NCBI GenBank assembly: GCA_028693055.1
Contig: JAQUWD010000029.1
Coordinates: forward strand, 1-46,323
Source of the DNA: Eubacteriales bacterium
Lineage (GTDB): Bacteria; Bacillota; Clostridia; Christensenellales; Aristaeellaceae
Reading direction: 5' to 3'
Length of the DNA: 46,323 nt
Position 1 is the stretch's first letter. Each line of letters starts with the position of its first letter. A model generated the notes under the pieces. That model was not told where the DNA came from, searched no databases, and was given only the letters and a program-made list of their open reading frames with translations. Both the position numbers and the translations under genes were made by a program. This document shows positions 1-7,940 of this stretch, piece by piece.

Positions 1-150
1 GTGCAACAATTTGGGATGCACAAAAGGAGCTGGTATCAATCTGTCAATCGGGCTTTCGCTCCAAGTCTGACCGATCTTACCCGGCTCCTTATTCTTCGAC
101 ACCTCGACCCCGTTTTCATGCCTTGGGTTGATGCTTGCATCATGTGTATC
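1..150. other. No recognisable gene at the window edge
   Basis: Frames open in this stretch on both strands, but their translations are rich in Arg, Cys and Pro, have no family resemblance, and run directly into the repeat that follows. I see no ribosome site followed by a plausible start. It may be intergenic sequence or the remnant of a gene lying outside the window. Confidence 0.4.
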
Positions 151-311
151 TGTCGAAAAACTCCCTTAAGAGGGTGTCGGGGGAGCCCGCAGGCTACCCT
201 GACTATATTCGTATCGACCGGCTTTGCCGATTGGGCGGGCAGTTTGCGGCAAAGCCGCAAACATTACCCGTAACTGGCGAAAAAGCGCGTAGCGCTTTTT
301 TGACACGCTGA
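151..311 (+). repeat. Interspersed structured repeat, copy A
   Basis: A 161-bp element that recurs in inverted orientation at 7089-7221. It begins TGTCGAAAAACTC and ends TTTTTTGACACGCTGA, so the ends form an imperfect inverted repeat (TGTCGAAAAA against TGTCAAAAAA). Inside are stem-loops with short loops: TTTGCGGC-AAA-GCCGCAAA and AAAAAGCGC-GTA-GCGCTTTTT. Copy A carries 28 bases (223-250) absent from the other copy; these are bounded by CGGC on both sides, as expected for a slippage deletion in the other copy. It is MITE-like in size and ends, but no target duplication is visible. Confidence 0.8.
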
Positions 312-355
312 AACGTCGAGGCCATTGATAGTTGCTTTCCGCTGATTGGCCTTGC

Positions 356-384
356 TTGACAGCAAACTAGGCGTTTTGTATACT
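356..384 (+). promoter_or_regulatory. Sigma-A promoter of the cotH-like operon
   Basis: A perfect -35 TTGACA (356-361) and a -10 TATACT (379-384) are separated by 17 bases. Transcription would start near 391, about 27 bases before the CotH-like start codon, so the leader is short. The promoter lies 45 bases downstream of repeat copy A. Confidence 0.85.
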
Positions 385-417
385 AAAAACATTGTGGAAG
401 CAATGGAGGGATTGCAG

Positions 418-2787
418 ATGAAGAAATGGATCGCCTTAACCATCATCGCTTTTTGCCTGACGCTGGGCGGGGTTGGCGCGGCAACGGCTGATGGAGAGCT
501 GCTGCCGCCGTGGCTGGAAACACTGCGTTGCGTGGTTCCCGGTGGAGAACAAGCCTCGGGCGAGGTGATGCTCCAGGCAGATAAGGAGGGCGCCGCCGCT
601 CTGTTTTTACCCTCCTGCGCGGAGTTAAACGCCTTGACCTTTCTTTTTGACGGTGAATCGCTGACCTTTTCCAACAGTGAGGGGGATGCGTTAGCGGTTG
701 GCAGCGGTCAGCCTGCAGACTTTTCGTCGCTGTTTCCCGCCGGATCCCAAAGCGACGGACGATACCCATTGACGGTTTCACGAGCGGAGCAGGAGCCGTT
801 TGCGTTTTATTTCATGATTTCCGCTAATCAAGCCACAATATGGGTCGTCAGCGACGACCCGGTGAATCAGGGACGAGCCTATGTAGATTCGGCCCCATCC
901 AGCACGAAGTACTCCCTTTCCGGGAGCCTACTGATGCTGGATGCGAACGGTCGGGTGATCTACGATAACGGCTTGCGGGAGCTGCGCAGCCGGGGAAATA
1001 CTACATGGGATTGGGCTGTAAAAAAGCCCTATCAAATTAAATTGGAGCAAAAGGCGGATCTTCTTGAAAACGAGCGGGATAACACTGCTCGCACGTGGCT
1101 TTTAATGGCGGAAGCTTTCGATGCAACCGGGCTTCATAACACCGTCAGTCTGGGCTTGGGAAAAGCGTTGGGGCTTGAGGGTACGCCCGAGGCGCGGATG
1201 GTGGATTTCTATTTTGACGGGGAGTATCGGGGCTACTATTTACTCTGTGAAAAGGTACAGGTAGATCAGGCGCGGCTCAATATGCTGAATTATTCCGACT
1301 ACTTAGAGGAAATGAACCCGGGCATAGAGGATCGGGAGGCCTTTCCTCTAGCAAAGGAGAAAAATAGCTACGGAAATGAGTATCAATACGTAGAAAATGT
1401 GCGTACCGATTTAGGGGCGCAGGCTGCTTATTTAGTGGAGCTGGATCAATATAAATATGAGCTTGAGGATAGCTGGTTTTCGGTGAAAAGCGCTGATGCG
1501 CTCTACTACTATACGCTTAAGACTCCCGAGTATGCGCCTTCGGAGGACGTGGCTTACGTGAGCGAGCGAATGCAAGGTCTCGTGGATGCGGTATACGGTG
1601 GAGGAGTGAATCCTAATACAGGCAAGCCGCTCTCGGAGTATTTGGACTATGATTCCATGGCTCGGCTGCTGCTAATCAACGAAGTGGCGAAAACCTGCGA
1701 TTTTGCCTATACGTCTACCTTTTTCTATCTACCATTAGGCAGCGGACAATTCCGTGCCGGACCGCTGTGGGATTTCGATATCGCTTATGGAATTCGGGAT
1801 AACCGTCCCTATGAGGCGGGAACGGAGAATTATGTCCCCTATGAGGGCTGGATTCGTCAGCTCATGACCGTGCCGGACTTTCAGCTGCGAATGAAGGAGC
1901 TGTATACGCAGGAGGTAGAACCGCTGATTCGAGAGGTGCTGCTGGGCCAACAAAAAAGGCTGGAGCTATGCTCGATTGACGATTATGTGGCGCAGAGAAA
2001 CGCGTCCCGGCTGATGAATGAACGCCTGTGGGAGTATGGCGGCGGCTATAACAATATGAACTGGGATACGCTTTACCCCACCTATGAAGAGAATTTGGCT
2101 TTTTTCCGTGAATATCTGACGGCTCGTCTTGCGTGGATGAACGCGGATATGGCGCTATGGAGCGGAAGTGAGATTTCGGATATCGGATTAAAGCTATCTT
2201 ATATCAATGCCAAGGTTGCCGACACTACGAACGTGACCATGACGAATGTATTTCCTCATTATACGATCAGCCAAATTGCTTACGATGAAGAGCCCATAGA
2301 GGAAACCCCATGGAGGCATGCGTATACCGCGCGAATTACATTGGAGGCAAAGGCGGGCTGCTCCTTTGCACAGACTGTAACGGCGGCTGTGAATGGCTTT
2401 GCGGCCGATGTGACGGACAGAAGCGAAACATCGGTGACGGTGAATTTCCGCTTTTCCGCGCCATTTTACGAGGAAGCGCTGTATGACGATGTGGACTACG
2501 GGCTACTGTTTCAGTATGACTACTATGTGGCACAGTATCCTGAGCTGCTGGAGGAGCTGGACGGGGATCGGGATGCTATTTTAGAGAATTACGTTTATTA
2601 TGATATGGGAAGCGAGGTTTCCGCAATTGAAACCTTTGACTATGCATTGTATTATGAATGCTATCAAAGAATACTGGATGCATACTTTATGGGGGATGTT
2701 AATGCCTGTACGCTGTTTTATATGGATAACGATCAGGATAGCCCAATGATGGGACTTGGAGAAGCAATTTATCCCGAAGGATTCTAA
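418..2787 (+). CDS. Exported CotH-family protein kinase-like protein
   Basis: A 789-residue protein starting at an ATG eight bases after GGAGG; an in-frame upstream start is ignored because it lies over the promoter. Residues 1-25 form a Sec signal peptide (MKK, hydrophobic core, then an Ala-rich end). The CotH kinase domain follows at about 165-580: RSRGNTTW with VKKPYQIKL (near 190-210) supplies the nucleotide-binding lysines, and GPLWDFDIAYG (near 448-458) is the family's metal-binding motif. CotH proteins are atypical secreted kinases; the Bacillus member phosphorylates spore-coat proteins, while many relatives in non-coat settings have unknown substrates. The C-terminal 130 residues carry units like DYYVAQYPELL and FDYALYYECYQRIL, resembling short repeats of clostridial surface proteins. 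It is followed after 15 bases by a membrane glycosyltransferase gene, probably in the same operon. Confidence 0.88.
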   Translation: MKKWIALTIIAFCLTLGGVGAATADGELLPPWLETLRCVVPGGEQASGEVMLQADKEGAAALFLPSCAELNALTFLFDGESLTFSNSEGDALAVGSGQPADFSSLFPAGSQSDGRYPLTVSRAEQEPFAFYFMISANQATIWVVSDDPVNQGRAYVDSAPSSTKYSLSGSLLMLDANGRVIYDNGLRELRSRGNTTWDWAVKKPYQIKLEQKADLLENERDNTARTWLLMAEAFDATGLHNTVSLGLGKALGLEGTPEARMVDFYFDGEYRGYYLLCEKVQVDQARLNMLNYSDYLEEMNPGIEDREAFPLAKEKNSYGNEYQYVENVRTDLGAQAAYLVELDQYKYELEDSWFSVKSADALYYYTLKTPEYAPSEDVAYVSERMQGLVDAVYGGGVNPNTGKPLSEYLDYDSMARLLLINEVAKTCDFAYTSTFFYLPLGSGQFRAGPLWDFDIAYGIRDNRPYEAGTENYVPYEGWIRQLMTVPDFQLRMKELYTQEVEPLIREVLLGQQKRLELCSIDDYVAQRNASRLMNERLWEYGGGYNNMNWDTLYPTYEENLAFFREYLTARLAWMNADMALWSGSEISDIGLKLSYINAKVADTTNVTMTNVFPHYTISQIAYDEEPIEETPWRHAYTARITLEAKAGCSFAQTVTAAVNGFAADVTDRSETSVTVNFRFSAPFYEEALYDDVDYGLLFQYDYYVAQYPELLEELDGDRDAILENYVYYDMGSEVSAIETFDYALYYECYQRILDAYFMGDVNACTLFYMDNDQDSPMMGLGEAIYPEGF

Positions 2788-2802
2788 AAGGTGAAAGGAT
2801 GA

Positions 2803-4308
2803 ATGCATATGAATGAAATGGTTACAAATCGCCAAAGCCGACCGCTTGCGATGCGGGCGCTCAGCTGGCTGGCGTTGGCGCTGCTGTTACTCAGCGCCGG
2901 CTATGCGCTTTTTTGTAATCTAGGCGTTTGCCGAATCGTGGATTACGATGAGGCGCGCCATGGGATCAACGCCTATGAAATGATCCGCAATGAGGACTAT
3001 TTGGTGCATACCTATCAGGGCGAGACGGATCTATGGAATTTGAAGCCGCCCCTGTCCTTTTGGAGCATTGCGTTGAGCTATCGGCTGTTTGGCTACACGC
3101 CCTTTGCACTGCGCTTTTTTAGCGCCTTATCCACCCTTGTGGCTATGGCGATGCTGACGCTGTGGGCTTGGCGGCGTATGGGCGTGATTCCCGCGCTGAT
3201 GGCATTGATGGTTTTTGCCTTTAACCAAGGCTTGTACGGTAATCATTTTTCCCGTTTTGGCGATGCGGACGCTCTGTATCAGCTTTTCTTTACGCTGGCC
3301 ATGCTGTGCATGCTGCAAAGTGGAAGGAAAATCAAATGGTATTATGGAACCGCCCTGTGCTTCGCGTTGGCATTTTTGACGAAGGCTACCCATGCCATCA
3401 ATATTCCTGTGATCTGTCTGCTATATTTCTTGCTGAATAGGCAGTGGAGGCAGCTAAACTGGAAGGATGCGGTGGGCATTGTTCTTTGCGCGTTGGTTCC
3501 CATCGCCGTGTGGGCGGGTGCGCGCTACGCACGAGACGGCATGACATTTTTCTCCGCAATGCTGCAAACGGATGTGGTAGCGCGGGTAGAGGAAAGCGCT
3601 TCTGCCTCGGAGACAGATATGAATGTCTGGTGGTACTATCTATCGACGATTATTAGCAGACCTGCGCTTGCCGTGGGGCTTTGCTTGAGCGCCTTATGCG
3701 CGGTGTATTGCGCCGTACGCCAAGTTACGCTTTCCAAGGAAACAAAGCAGGCGGCGCTGGGCTGCTTGCTTTGGCTGTTCGCGCCCATTGTAGTGTATTC
3801 GCTGACTGGAACACGGTTTAAGTGGTATGTCTATTCCGGCTTTATGGCCGTGCCTGCGCTGACGGCGGTCATGGTGCACGGGGCTTTGCGGGAGGGAAAG
3901 CAGCGGTTGGCGGCGCTGGCGGTGATTGGCGTATGTGCGATTGTGTTAGCCGTGATCGGCGGGGGATTGATCGCCGATGCTCAACACACGACTTTTGAGC
4001 ATACCTATCAGGAAGCCCTGCGGGAAAATTTGGATCGGGATAACGACAGCGGCGTACATATGTATATACAATATAATGAAGAAAAAGACGGTGAAAAGCT
4101 GACCACATGGCAGCCGGGCGATATGCTGGAAGCGCTGCTGGACGGCGATGTGGTCTGCATGGACGGTGGCGCGGAGGCTTTTGAGGAGGACGAGGAGTAT
4201 GCGCTGCTGCTGATCGGCCGTCAGGAGAACCTAGCCGAGGTGGATATGCTTATGGGGATGTATATGACCAGAAGCGAAGAGGGCAGCGTTTATTTATTTG
4301 AAAAATAA
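2803..4308 (+). CDS. GT39-family membrane glycosyltransferase (ArnT/PMT-like)
   Basis: 501 residues with a hydrophobic N-terminal two-thirds holding about ten membrane segments and a soluble C-terminal tail of roughly 110 residues. The first extracytoplasmic loop has the hallmark DEARHGINAYEMIRN and, 20 residues on, KPPLSFW, the acidic metal/acceptor and lipid-phosphate motifs of ArnT and protein O-mannosyltransferase relatives. The enzyme should move a sugar from a polyprenyl-phosphate donor to an acceptor on the outer face of the membrane. GAAAGG precedes two candidate ATGs (2803 and 2809). The 15-base gap to the CotH-like gene suggests co-transcription, so a surface protein or glycan could be a common target; that link is inference. 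Confidence 0.87.
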   Translation: MHMNEMVTNRQSRPLAMRALSWLALALLLLSAGYALFCNLGVCRIVDYDEARHGINAYEMIRNEDYLVHTYQGETDLWNLKPPLSFWSIALSYRLFGYTPFALRFFSALSTLVAMAMLTLWAWRRMGVIPALMALMVFAFNQGLYGNHFSRFGDADALYQLFFTLAMLCMLQSGRKIKWYYGTALCFALAFLTKATHAINIPVICLLYFLLNRQWRQLNWKDAVGIVLCALVPIAVWAGARYARDGMTFFSAMLQTDVVARVEESASASETDMNVWWYYLSTIISRPALAVGLCLSALCAVYCAVRQVTLSKETKQAALGCLLWLFAPIVVYSLTGTRFKWYVYSGFMAVPALTAVMVHGALREGKQRLAALAVIGVCAIVLAVIGGGLIADAQHTTFEHTYQEALRENLDRDNDSGVHMYIQYNEEKDGEKLTTWQPGDMLEALLDGDVVCMDGGAEAFEEDEEYALLLIGRQENLAEVDMLMGMYMTRSEEGSVYLFEK

Positions 4309-4312
4309 GTAG

Positions 4313-4330
4313 CGCCTGCCTTATTAGGCG
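4313..4330. terminator. Weak hairpin between convergent genes
   Basis: CGCCT...AGGCG (or GCCT-TATT-AGGC) can pair in the 24-base gap between the convergent glycosyltransferase and YibE/F-like genes. The stem is only four to five pairs and lacks a clean U-run, so termination here is a guess from position. Confidence 0.3.
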
Positions 4331-4332
4331 GT

Positions 4333-5466
4333 TTATTCTGTTGCTTTTGGACGATAGAATTTGACGGCTGCCAGCGCGGACAGGGGAGCAGTTGCAACCA
4401 AGCCGAAGCTGCCAACCAGCGTGTTTAGCAGCTGACTGGATATGTATTTCAGGTTAATGATGTCCATCAGCGGCGTACCCTGTCCTGCAAAGTACATCAG
4501 CATAGACAGATAATTCCCTGAATAGGCCAGCATTAAGGTGGTTGTCATGGTACCTAATACGCCTCGCCCGACGATCAGCCCGCTTTTGAGCAGCTCTTTG
4601 GATGAAATGTCCGGCTTGTGTCGCCTGATTTCCTCGCAGGCTACCGAGATATCCATGCTCAAATCCATCAGCGCGCCAGAATTGGCAATGAAGATCATGC
4701 CGATATACAGCGCTCGGGTATCCAACTTCATGGAGGATTGCGCCAGCAGCGGCACCACATAGGGGAGATCGCCACCGTCCAGCTTTAAAAGATCAGTGAG
4801 AATCACCGCCAGAACGCAGGTGATCAAGGTTCCGGCAATGGAACCAGCCAGCGCAACGGCGCAGCGCCGAGTGCAGCCCGCTACCAGCAGATCGATAAGC
4901 GCTGTCAGGAAAAGTACGGTCAAGAAGGACGACAGGATGGGGTCAAAGCCTATCAGAAGCAGAGGAATCAATACTTTCCAGAGAATGATAAAGCTGGCTG
5001 CCAAGGAAATGAGCGCGCCGCAGCCGATTAAACCGCCAAAGACAATCAGCGCAATGGCGAGAACGGCTAGCAGCCCAGCCTCCGTTGTCGCGCGGTAATG
5101 ATCGATCAGCGTGATGGTCAGCTCGCCATCATGGTCTTGGAGCATCACATAGGCTGTGTCACCCGGTACGAAGAGCTTATCCTTGTCCAGCGCCGAATTG
5201 AGATAATTATTAGCGCTTGCCTGTTTGCCCTGATGCTGTCCGGTTAGCACCGTTACTTTACAGGTCTGTACCCCGGAATAGACGATGCCCACGGGGTAGA
5301 GCTCGCTGTTGTCCACGGCGTCGATGTGGGCTTGCTCTCTGGGAATGGAAGCGGTAACGTTCAAACGGGTATCCGGGAGCAGACAAAGTAGCACGCATAG
5401 GATAGCTGTGACGGTGCAAAAGACCCAGTTCGCTTTTCTGTTATTGCTTACAAGAGTTTTCTTCAC
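4333..5466 (-). CDS. YibE/F-family membrane protein
   Basis: 377 residues from a GTG placed five bases after AAGGAA. An upstream in-frame ATG is rejected because it lies inside a terminator hairpin. One N-terminal membrane segment is followed by an extracytoplasmic domain of about 100 residues and then seven or so hydrophobic helices with a polar C-terminus, the usual YibE/F plan. The stretch MIFIANSGALMDLSMDISV matches the family's most conserved region. Function is unknown; a few members are annotated as transporters without proof. It lies 50 bases behind the alkaline phosphatase gene, beyond a hairpin, so its expression may depend on read-through. Confidence 0.85.
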   Translation of the reverse strand: MKKTLVSNNRKANWVFCTVTAILCVLLCLLPDTRLNVTASIPREQAHIDAVDNSELYPVGIVYSGVQTCKVTVLTGQHQGKQASANNYLNSALDKDKLFVPGDTAYVMLQDHDGELTITLIDHYRATTEAGLLAVLAIALIVFGGLIGCGALISLAASFIILWKVLIPLLLIGFDPILSSFLTVLFLTALIDLLVAGCTRRCAVALAGSIAGTLITCVLAVILTDLLKLDGGDLPYVVPLLAQSSMKLDTRALYIGMIFIANSGALMDLSMDISVACEEIRRHKPDISSKELLKSGLIVGRGVLGTMTTTLMLAYSGNYLSMLMYFAGQGTPLMDIINLKYISSQLLNTLVGSFGLVATAPLSALAAVKFYRPKATE

Positions 5467-5482
5467 AAATTTCCTTCCATTC

Positions 5483-5512
5483 AAAAGGGGCTGTTCAGCG
5501 AAGAACAGCCCC
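5483..5512 (-). terminator. Rho-independent terminator after the phosphatase gene
   Basis: Read on the minus strand, GGGGCTGTTC pairs perfectly with GAACAGCCCC around a six-base loop and is followed by TTTTG. It starts five bases after the phosphatase stop codon and ends just before the YibE/F ribosome site, so it can stop transcription or set a lower level for the next gene. Confidence 0.85.
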
Positions 5513-5516
5513 AAGC

Positions 5517-6992
5517 TTACTTGACCAATCCCATGACCGCCATGGTTTTGGAGAAGATATCCGTGTTGTCATACAGACCGCTGAAGGCTTCCGCTCCAAC
5601 GCCTTGGGCATAAACAGGAATTTGCAGACCAGTATGGGCGTAAGAGGTATAAGAGAGACCAGCCTTGTTGTTAATGATGTGGCTGATCGCCATGGAAAGA
5701 GGCTCGTAGCCGCCGTACAGATATTCCTCGGACTCACCCAGCACACGCTCTTCCTCGCCCAGCATGCTTAGCTCATAAGCGCTCTTGAGGCTTGCAAGCT
5801 CGGTTTCGTTCAGTGTCAGGGCTTGGTCCGCCTTTGTGGTAAGGCCGTAGCAGGCTTCGATTTGCTCAAGAGCCTCCTCGAAGGTTGCCTTGCTATCCCG
5901 CATGCTTGCGATCATGGTATCGAAATCGGTAAAAGAAATCGTTTGGTTGGCTAAGTAACCGAAGTGGGTGTCATAGGCGGTGGTTGCGAAGCCGATGGTC
6001 ATGCCGCCTGTTTCGTGGTCGGCGGTAACAAGGATTAAGGTTTCATCGGCGTGATCGGCGGCAAAGTCAAGGGCAACCTGCACTGCGTCGGAAAGGGCTT
6101 TGGTCTCGTGAATACTGGTGGCTGCATCGTTAGCGTGGCCGGACCAGTCGATTTTGCCGCCCTCGCACATCATGAAGAAGCCGTTGTCGTTATCCAGTAC
6201 GTTGATACCGGCTGAGACGAAGTCGGCTAAGGAAAGAATGTCTTTCCCTGCCTTTACGAGGCGTTCCCGATCGATTTCATAGGTCATGGCCTGTGAATCC
6301 TGTAAATCGGGACTGATTGCCAATACACGACCGCTGGCAGCGTTTAGGGCGCGGATGTCATCGTTGGTGCTCACGAAGTTCCAGTTGTTTTCTTTTGCGA
6401 TTTCGAAAAGATTCTGCTGGACGCCATCGCCGTCTGGCTTTAAGAAGCCGCCGCCCGCGAGAAAATCAAGAGTGGTTCCCGTCAGACCTTGCGTTGCGAT
6501 GTCGTAATACTGCTTGCGGCTTTGCACCTTGGCGTAGAAGGCAGCGGGAGTGGCGTGGTCGATAGATACGCTGGAGATTACGCCTACTTTTTTGCCAGCA
6601 TCCTTCGCGTATTCGGTAATTAGCTTGAAGCTGGCGCTAAGCTCCGTGTTATAGTTGATGACGCCGGACAGCGTTTTTTCACCGGAAGCCATGGAGGTGG
6701 CGGTGGAGGCGGAGTCCGGACAAAAGGAGGAAGCGTCGTAGGTGGTGACCATACCCAGATTGGCAAACTGTGTGAAGGAGAGCTGCGCGGGTACCGGGAC
6801 AGCCGAATCAGGGTTGGCGAGGGTTCCTTCATAGTATTGTGTGGCAGCTACCTGAGGGTTGCCCATTCCGTCTCCAATAAAGAGGAACACATATTTAGGC
6901 GTGGTGGGGGCAGCTTCGGCAAAGGCTGGCAAGCAGCCAAGCAGCATAAGCAGCGCGCAGAGGAGAGATAACCATTTTTTCATTCCATTCAT
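5517..6992 (-). CDS. Exported alkaline phosphatase (PhoA superfamily)
   Basis: 491 residues (488 if the second ATG at 6983, better spaced from AAGGA, is used). The signal peptide contains LMLLGC, a possible lipobox, and also AFAEA, a possible signal peptidase I site, so either a lipoprotein or a released enzyme is possible. The active-site parts are all present: metal ligand in FIGDGMG (Asp 41), nucleophile in PDSASTAT (Ser 94), the GGKIDWSGHANDAA ligand cluster, VTADHETGG, and a final His in SYAHTG. It should hydrolyse phosphomonoesters outside the membrane with Zn/Mg. The following hairpin separates it from the YibE/F gene. No Pho-box could be verified upstream. Confidence 0.93.
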   Translation of the reverse strand: MNGMKKWLSLLCALLMLLGCLPAFAEAAPTTPKYVFLFIGDGMGNPQVAATQYYEGTLANPDSAVPVPAQLSFTQFANLGMVTTYDASSFCPDSASTATSMASGEKTLSGVINYNTELSASFKLITEYAKDAGKKVGVISSVSIDHATPAAFYAKVQSRKQYYDIATQGLTGTTLDFLAGGGFLKPDGDGVQQNLFEIAKENNWNFVSTNDDIRALNAASGRVLAISPDLQDSQAMTYEIDRERLVKAGKDILSLADFVSAGINVLDNDNGFFMMCEGGKIDWSGHANDAATSIHETKALSDAVQVALDFAADHADETLILVTADHETGGMTIGFATTAYDTHFGYLANQTISFTDFDTMIASMRDSKATFEEALEQIEACYGLTTKADQALTLNETELASLKSAYELSMLGEEERVLGESEEYLYGGYEPLSMAISHIINNKAGLSYTSYAHTGLQIPVYAQGVGAEAFSGLYDNTDIFSKTMAVMGLVK

Positions 6993-7018
6993 CTTCCTTT
7001 CGTATTTCGTACGGTCAC

Positions 7019-7027
7019 ATTTTAGCA
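7019..7027 (-). promoter_or_regulatory. Possible extended -10 promoter of the phosphatase gene
   Basis: On the minus strand TGCTAAAAT is a TGn-extended -10 element, 27 bases before the phosphatase start codon. The best -35 candidate, TTGATT, is 20 bases upstream of the TG-N triplet's end, so the case rests mainly on the extended -10. Confidence 0.4.
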
Positions 7028-7088
7028 GGCGTATGTAAAAAGGAAATCAAAGGAAGGTAAAATATTGATGAAGAGAAAAGCGACAATA

Positions 7089-7221
7089 TCAGCGTGTCAA
7101 AAAAGCGCTACGCGCTTTTTCGCCAGCTACGGGTAATGTTTGCGGCTTTGCCGGTCGATACGAATATAGTCAGGGTAGCCTGCGGGCTCCCCCGACACCC
7201 TCTTAAGAGAGTTTTTCGACA
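7089..7221 (-). repeat. Interspersed structured repeat, copy B (inverted)
   Basis: The reverse complement of this 133-bp block matches 151-311 almost base for base. The visible differences are CTCTTAAG for CTCCCTTAAG, TAGCTGG for TAACTGG, and the loss of the 28 bases found at 223-250 in copy A. Together the two copies form inverted repeats around the CotH-GT39-YibE/F-phosphatase island. This copy lies between the phosphatase promoter region and the ribosomal-protein promoter. Confidence 0.8.
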
Positions 7222-7358
7222 ATCTGAATATCTGTTTTTCATTTTAGACATGGATACGCCCGGCGATGTGTTCATTCTGGATTTCGCTGTTCATTTCAAA
7301 GGCATGGTTTGCACCAGTCCAACTATGAAAAATTTTATCAAAAATCGTGAAAAAAGGC

Positions 7359-7387
7359 TTGCATTCACAGGGGATGTGTTGTATACT
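7359..7387 (+). promoter_or_regulatory. Main promoter of the S10-spc ribosomal cluster
   Basis: TTGCAT (7359-7364) and TATACT (7382-7387) are 17 bases apart. No other good promoter is seen before rpsJ, so this should drive the whole ribosomal cluster from a start near 7394. Confidence 0.85.
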
Positions 7388-7607
7388 ACTTGAGCTGTCT
7401 GTTTAGGGATGATGCGGTAAGTTGCCGCCATGGCCATGGCGGGTAATTATCGCGGACCAGCCCGGATAATCGGGCGACGGACTTGAGACACTGCGCTGGG
7501 CGCAGAACGGCAGCTTCGATGGGCGGGAGCGATCTCGCCCAAGGCAAAGCGGCCGATGGACACACCCGGTTCGGTGTACTTGAGACGAAAATCAAGGAGG
7601 AACGAAA
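7388..7607 (+). promoter_or_regulatory. Long structured leader of rpsJ
   Basis: About 215 untranslated bases separate the promoter from rpsJ. Visible structure: an 18-base perfect palindrome CCGCCATGGCCATGGCGG (7425-7442), CCCG-GATAAT-CGGG (7461-7474), CTGCG-CTGGG-CGCAG (7491-7505), an eight-pair stem with a GCGA tetraloop (7521-7540), and ACACC-CGGTTC-GGTGT (7562-7577). ACTTGAG occurs three times (7388, 7481, 7578), the last two as ACTTGAGAC. In many bacteria an r-protein of the operon binds such a leader to repress itself; which protein would do so here cannot be told from sequence. Confidence 0.6.
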
Positions 7608-7922
7608 ATGGCCAGTCAAAAAATTCGAATCAAGCTGAAGGCCTACGAGCACAACCTGATCGATCAGTCTTCTGAGCGGATCGTGGAAACCGCAAAGCGG
7701 ACGGGCGCTAAGGTATCGGGCCCCATTCCACTGCCGACGGAGAAGGAGATCGTCACTATCCTTCGTGCGCCCCATAAGTACAAGGATAGCCGCGAGCAGT
7801 TCGAAATGCGCACCCATAAGCGCTTGATCGACATTCACAACCCCAACCCGCGCACGGTCGACGCCATGATGAAGCTGGATCTTCCTGCCGGTGTCGAAAT
7901 CGAAATCAAGCTTAACAACTAA
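7608..7922 (+). CDS. rpsJ: 30S ribosomal protein S10
   Basis: 104 residues, close to the family norm. It begins [16 protein letters not shown] and contains the SGPIPLPT loop that reaches into the 30S head. In other bacteria S10 (NusE) also joins NusB in antitermination. AAGGAGG lies eight bases before the ATG. It is the first gene of the cluster and sits behind the long structured leader, the position where autogenous control of the operon would be exerted. Confidence 0.98.
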   Translation: MASQKIRIKLKAYEHNLIDQSSERIVETAKRTGAKVSGPIPLPTEKEIVTILRAPHKYKDSREQFEMRTHKRLIDIHNPNPRTVDAMMKLDLPAGVEIEIKLNN

Positions 7923-7940
7923 TGCAGGAGGTACGACATC

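Noticed and set aside
1..273. Open frame of 90 codons on + at the window start
   Set aside because: It runs through repeat copy A, has odd composition and no ribosome site; the repeat explains its second half.
4309..4332. Missing gene between glycosyltransferase and YibE/F
   Set aside because: Only 24 bases separate the convergent stops.
7094..7393. Open frame of 99 codons on +
   Set aside because: It spans repeat copy B and the rpsJ promoter; translation of a repeat plus promoter is not a gene.
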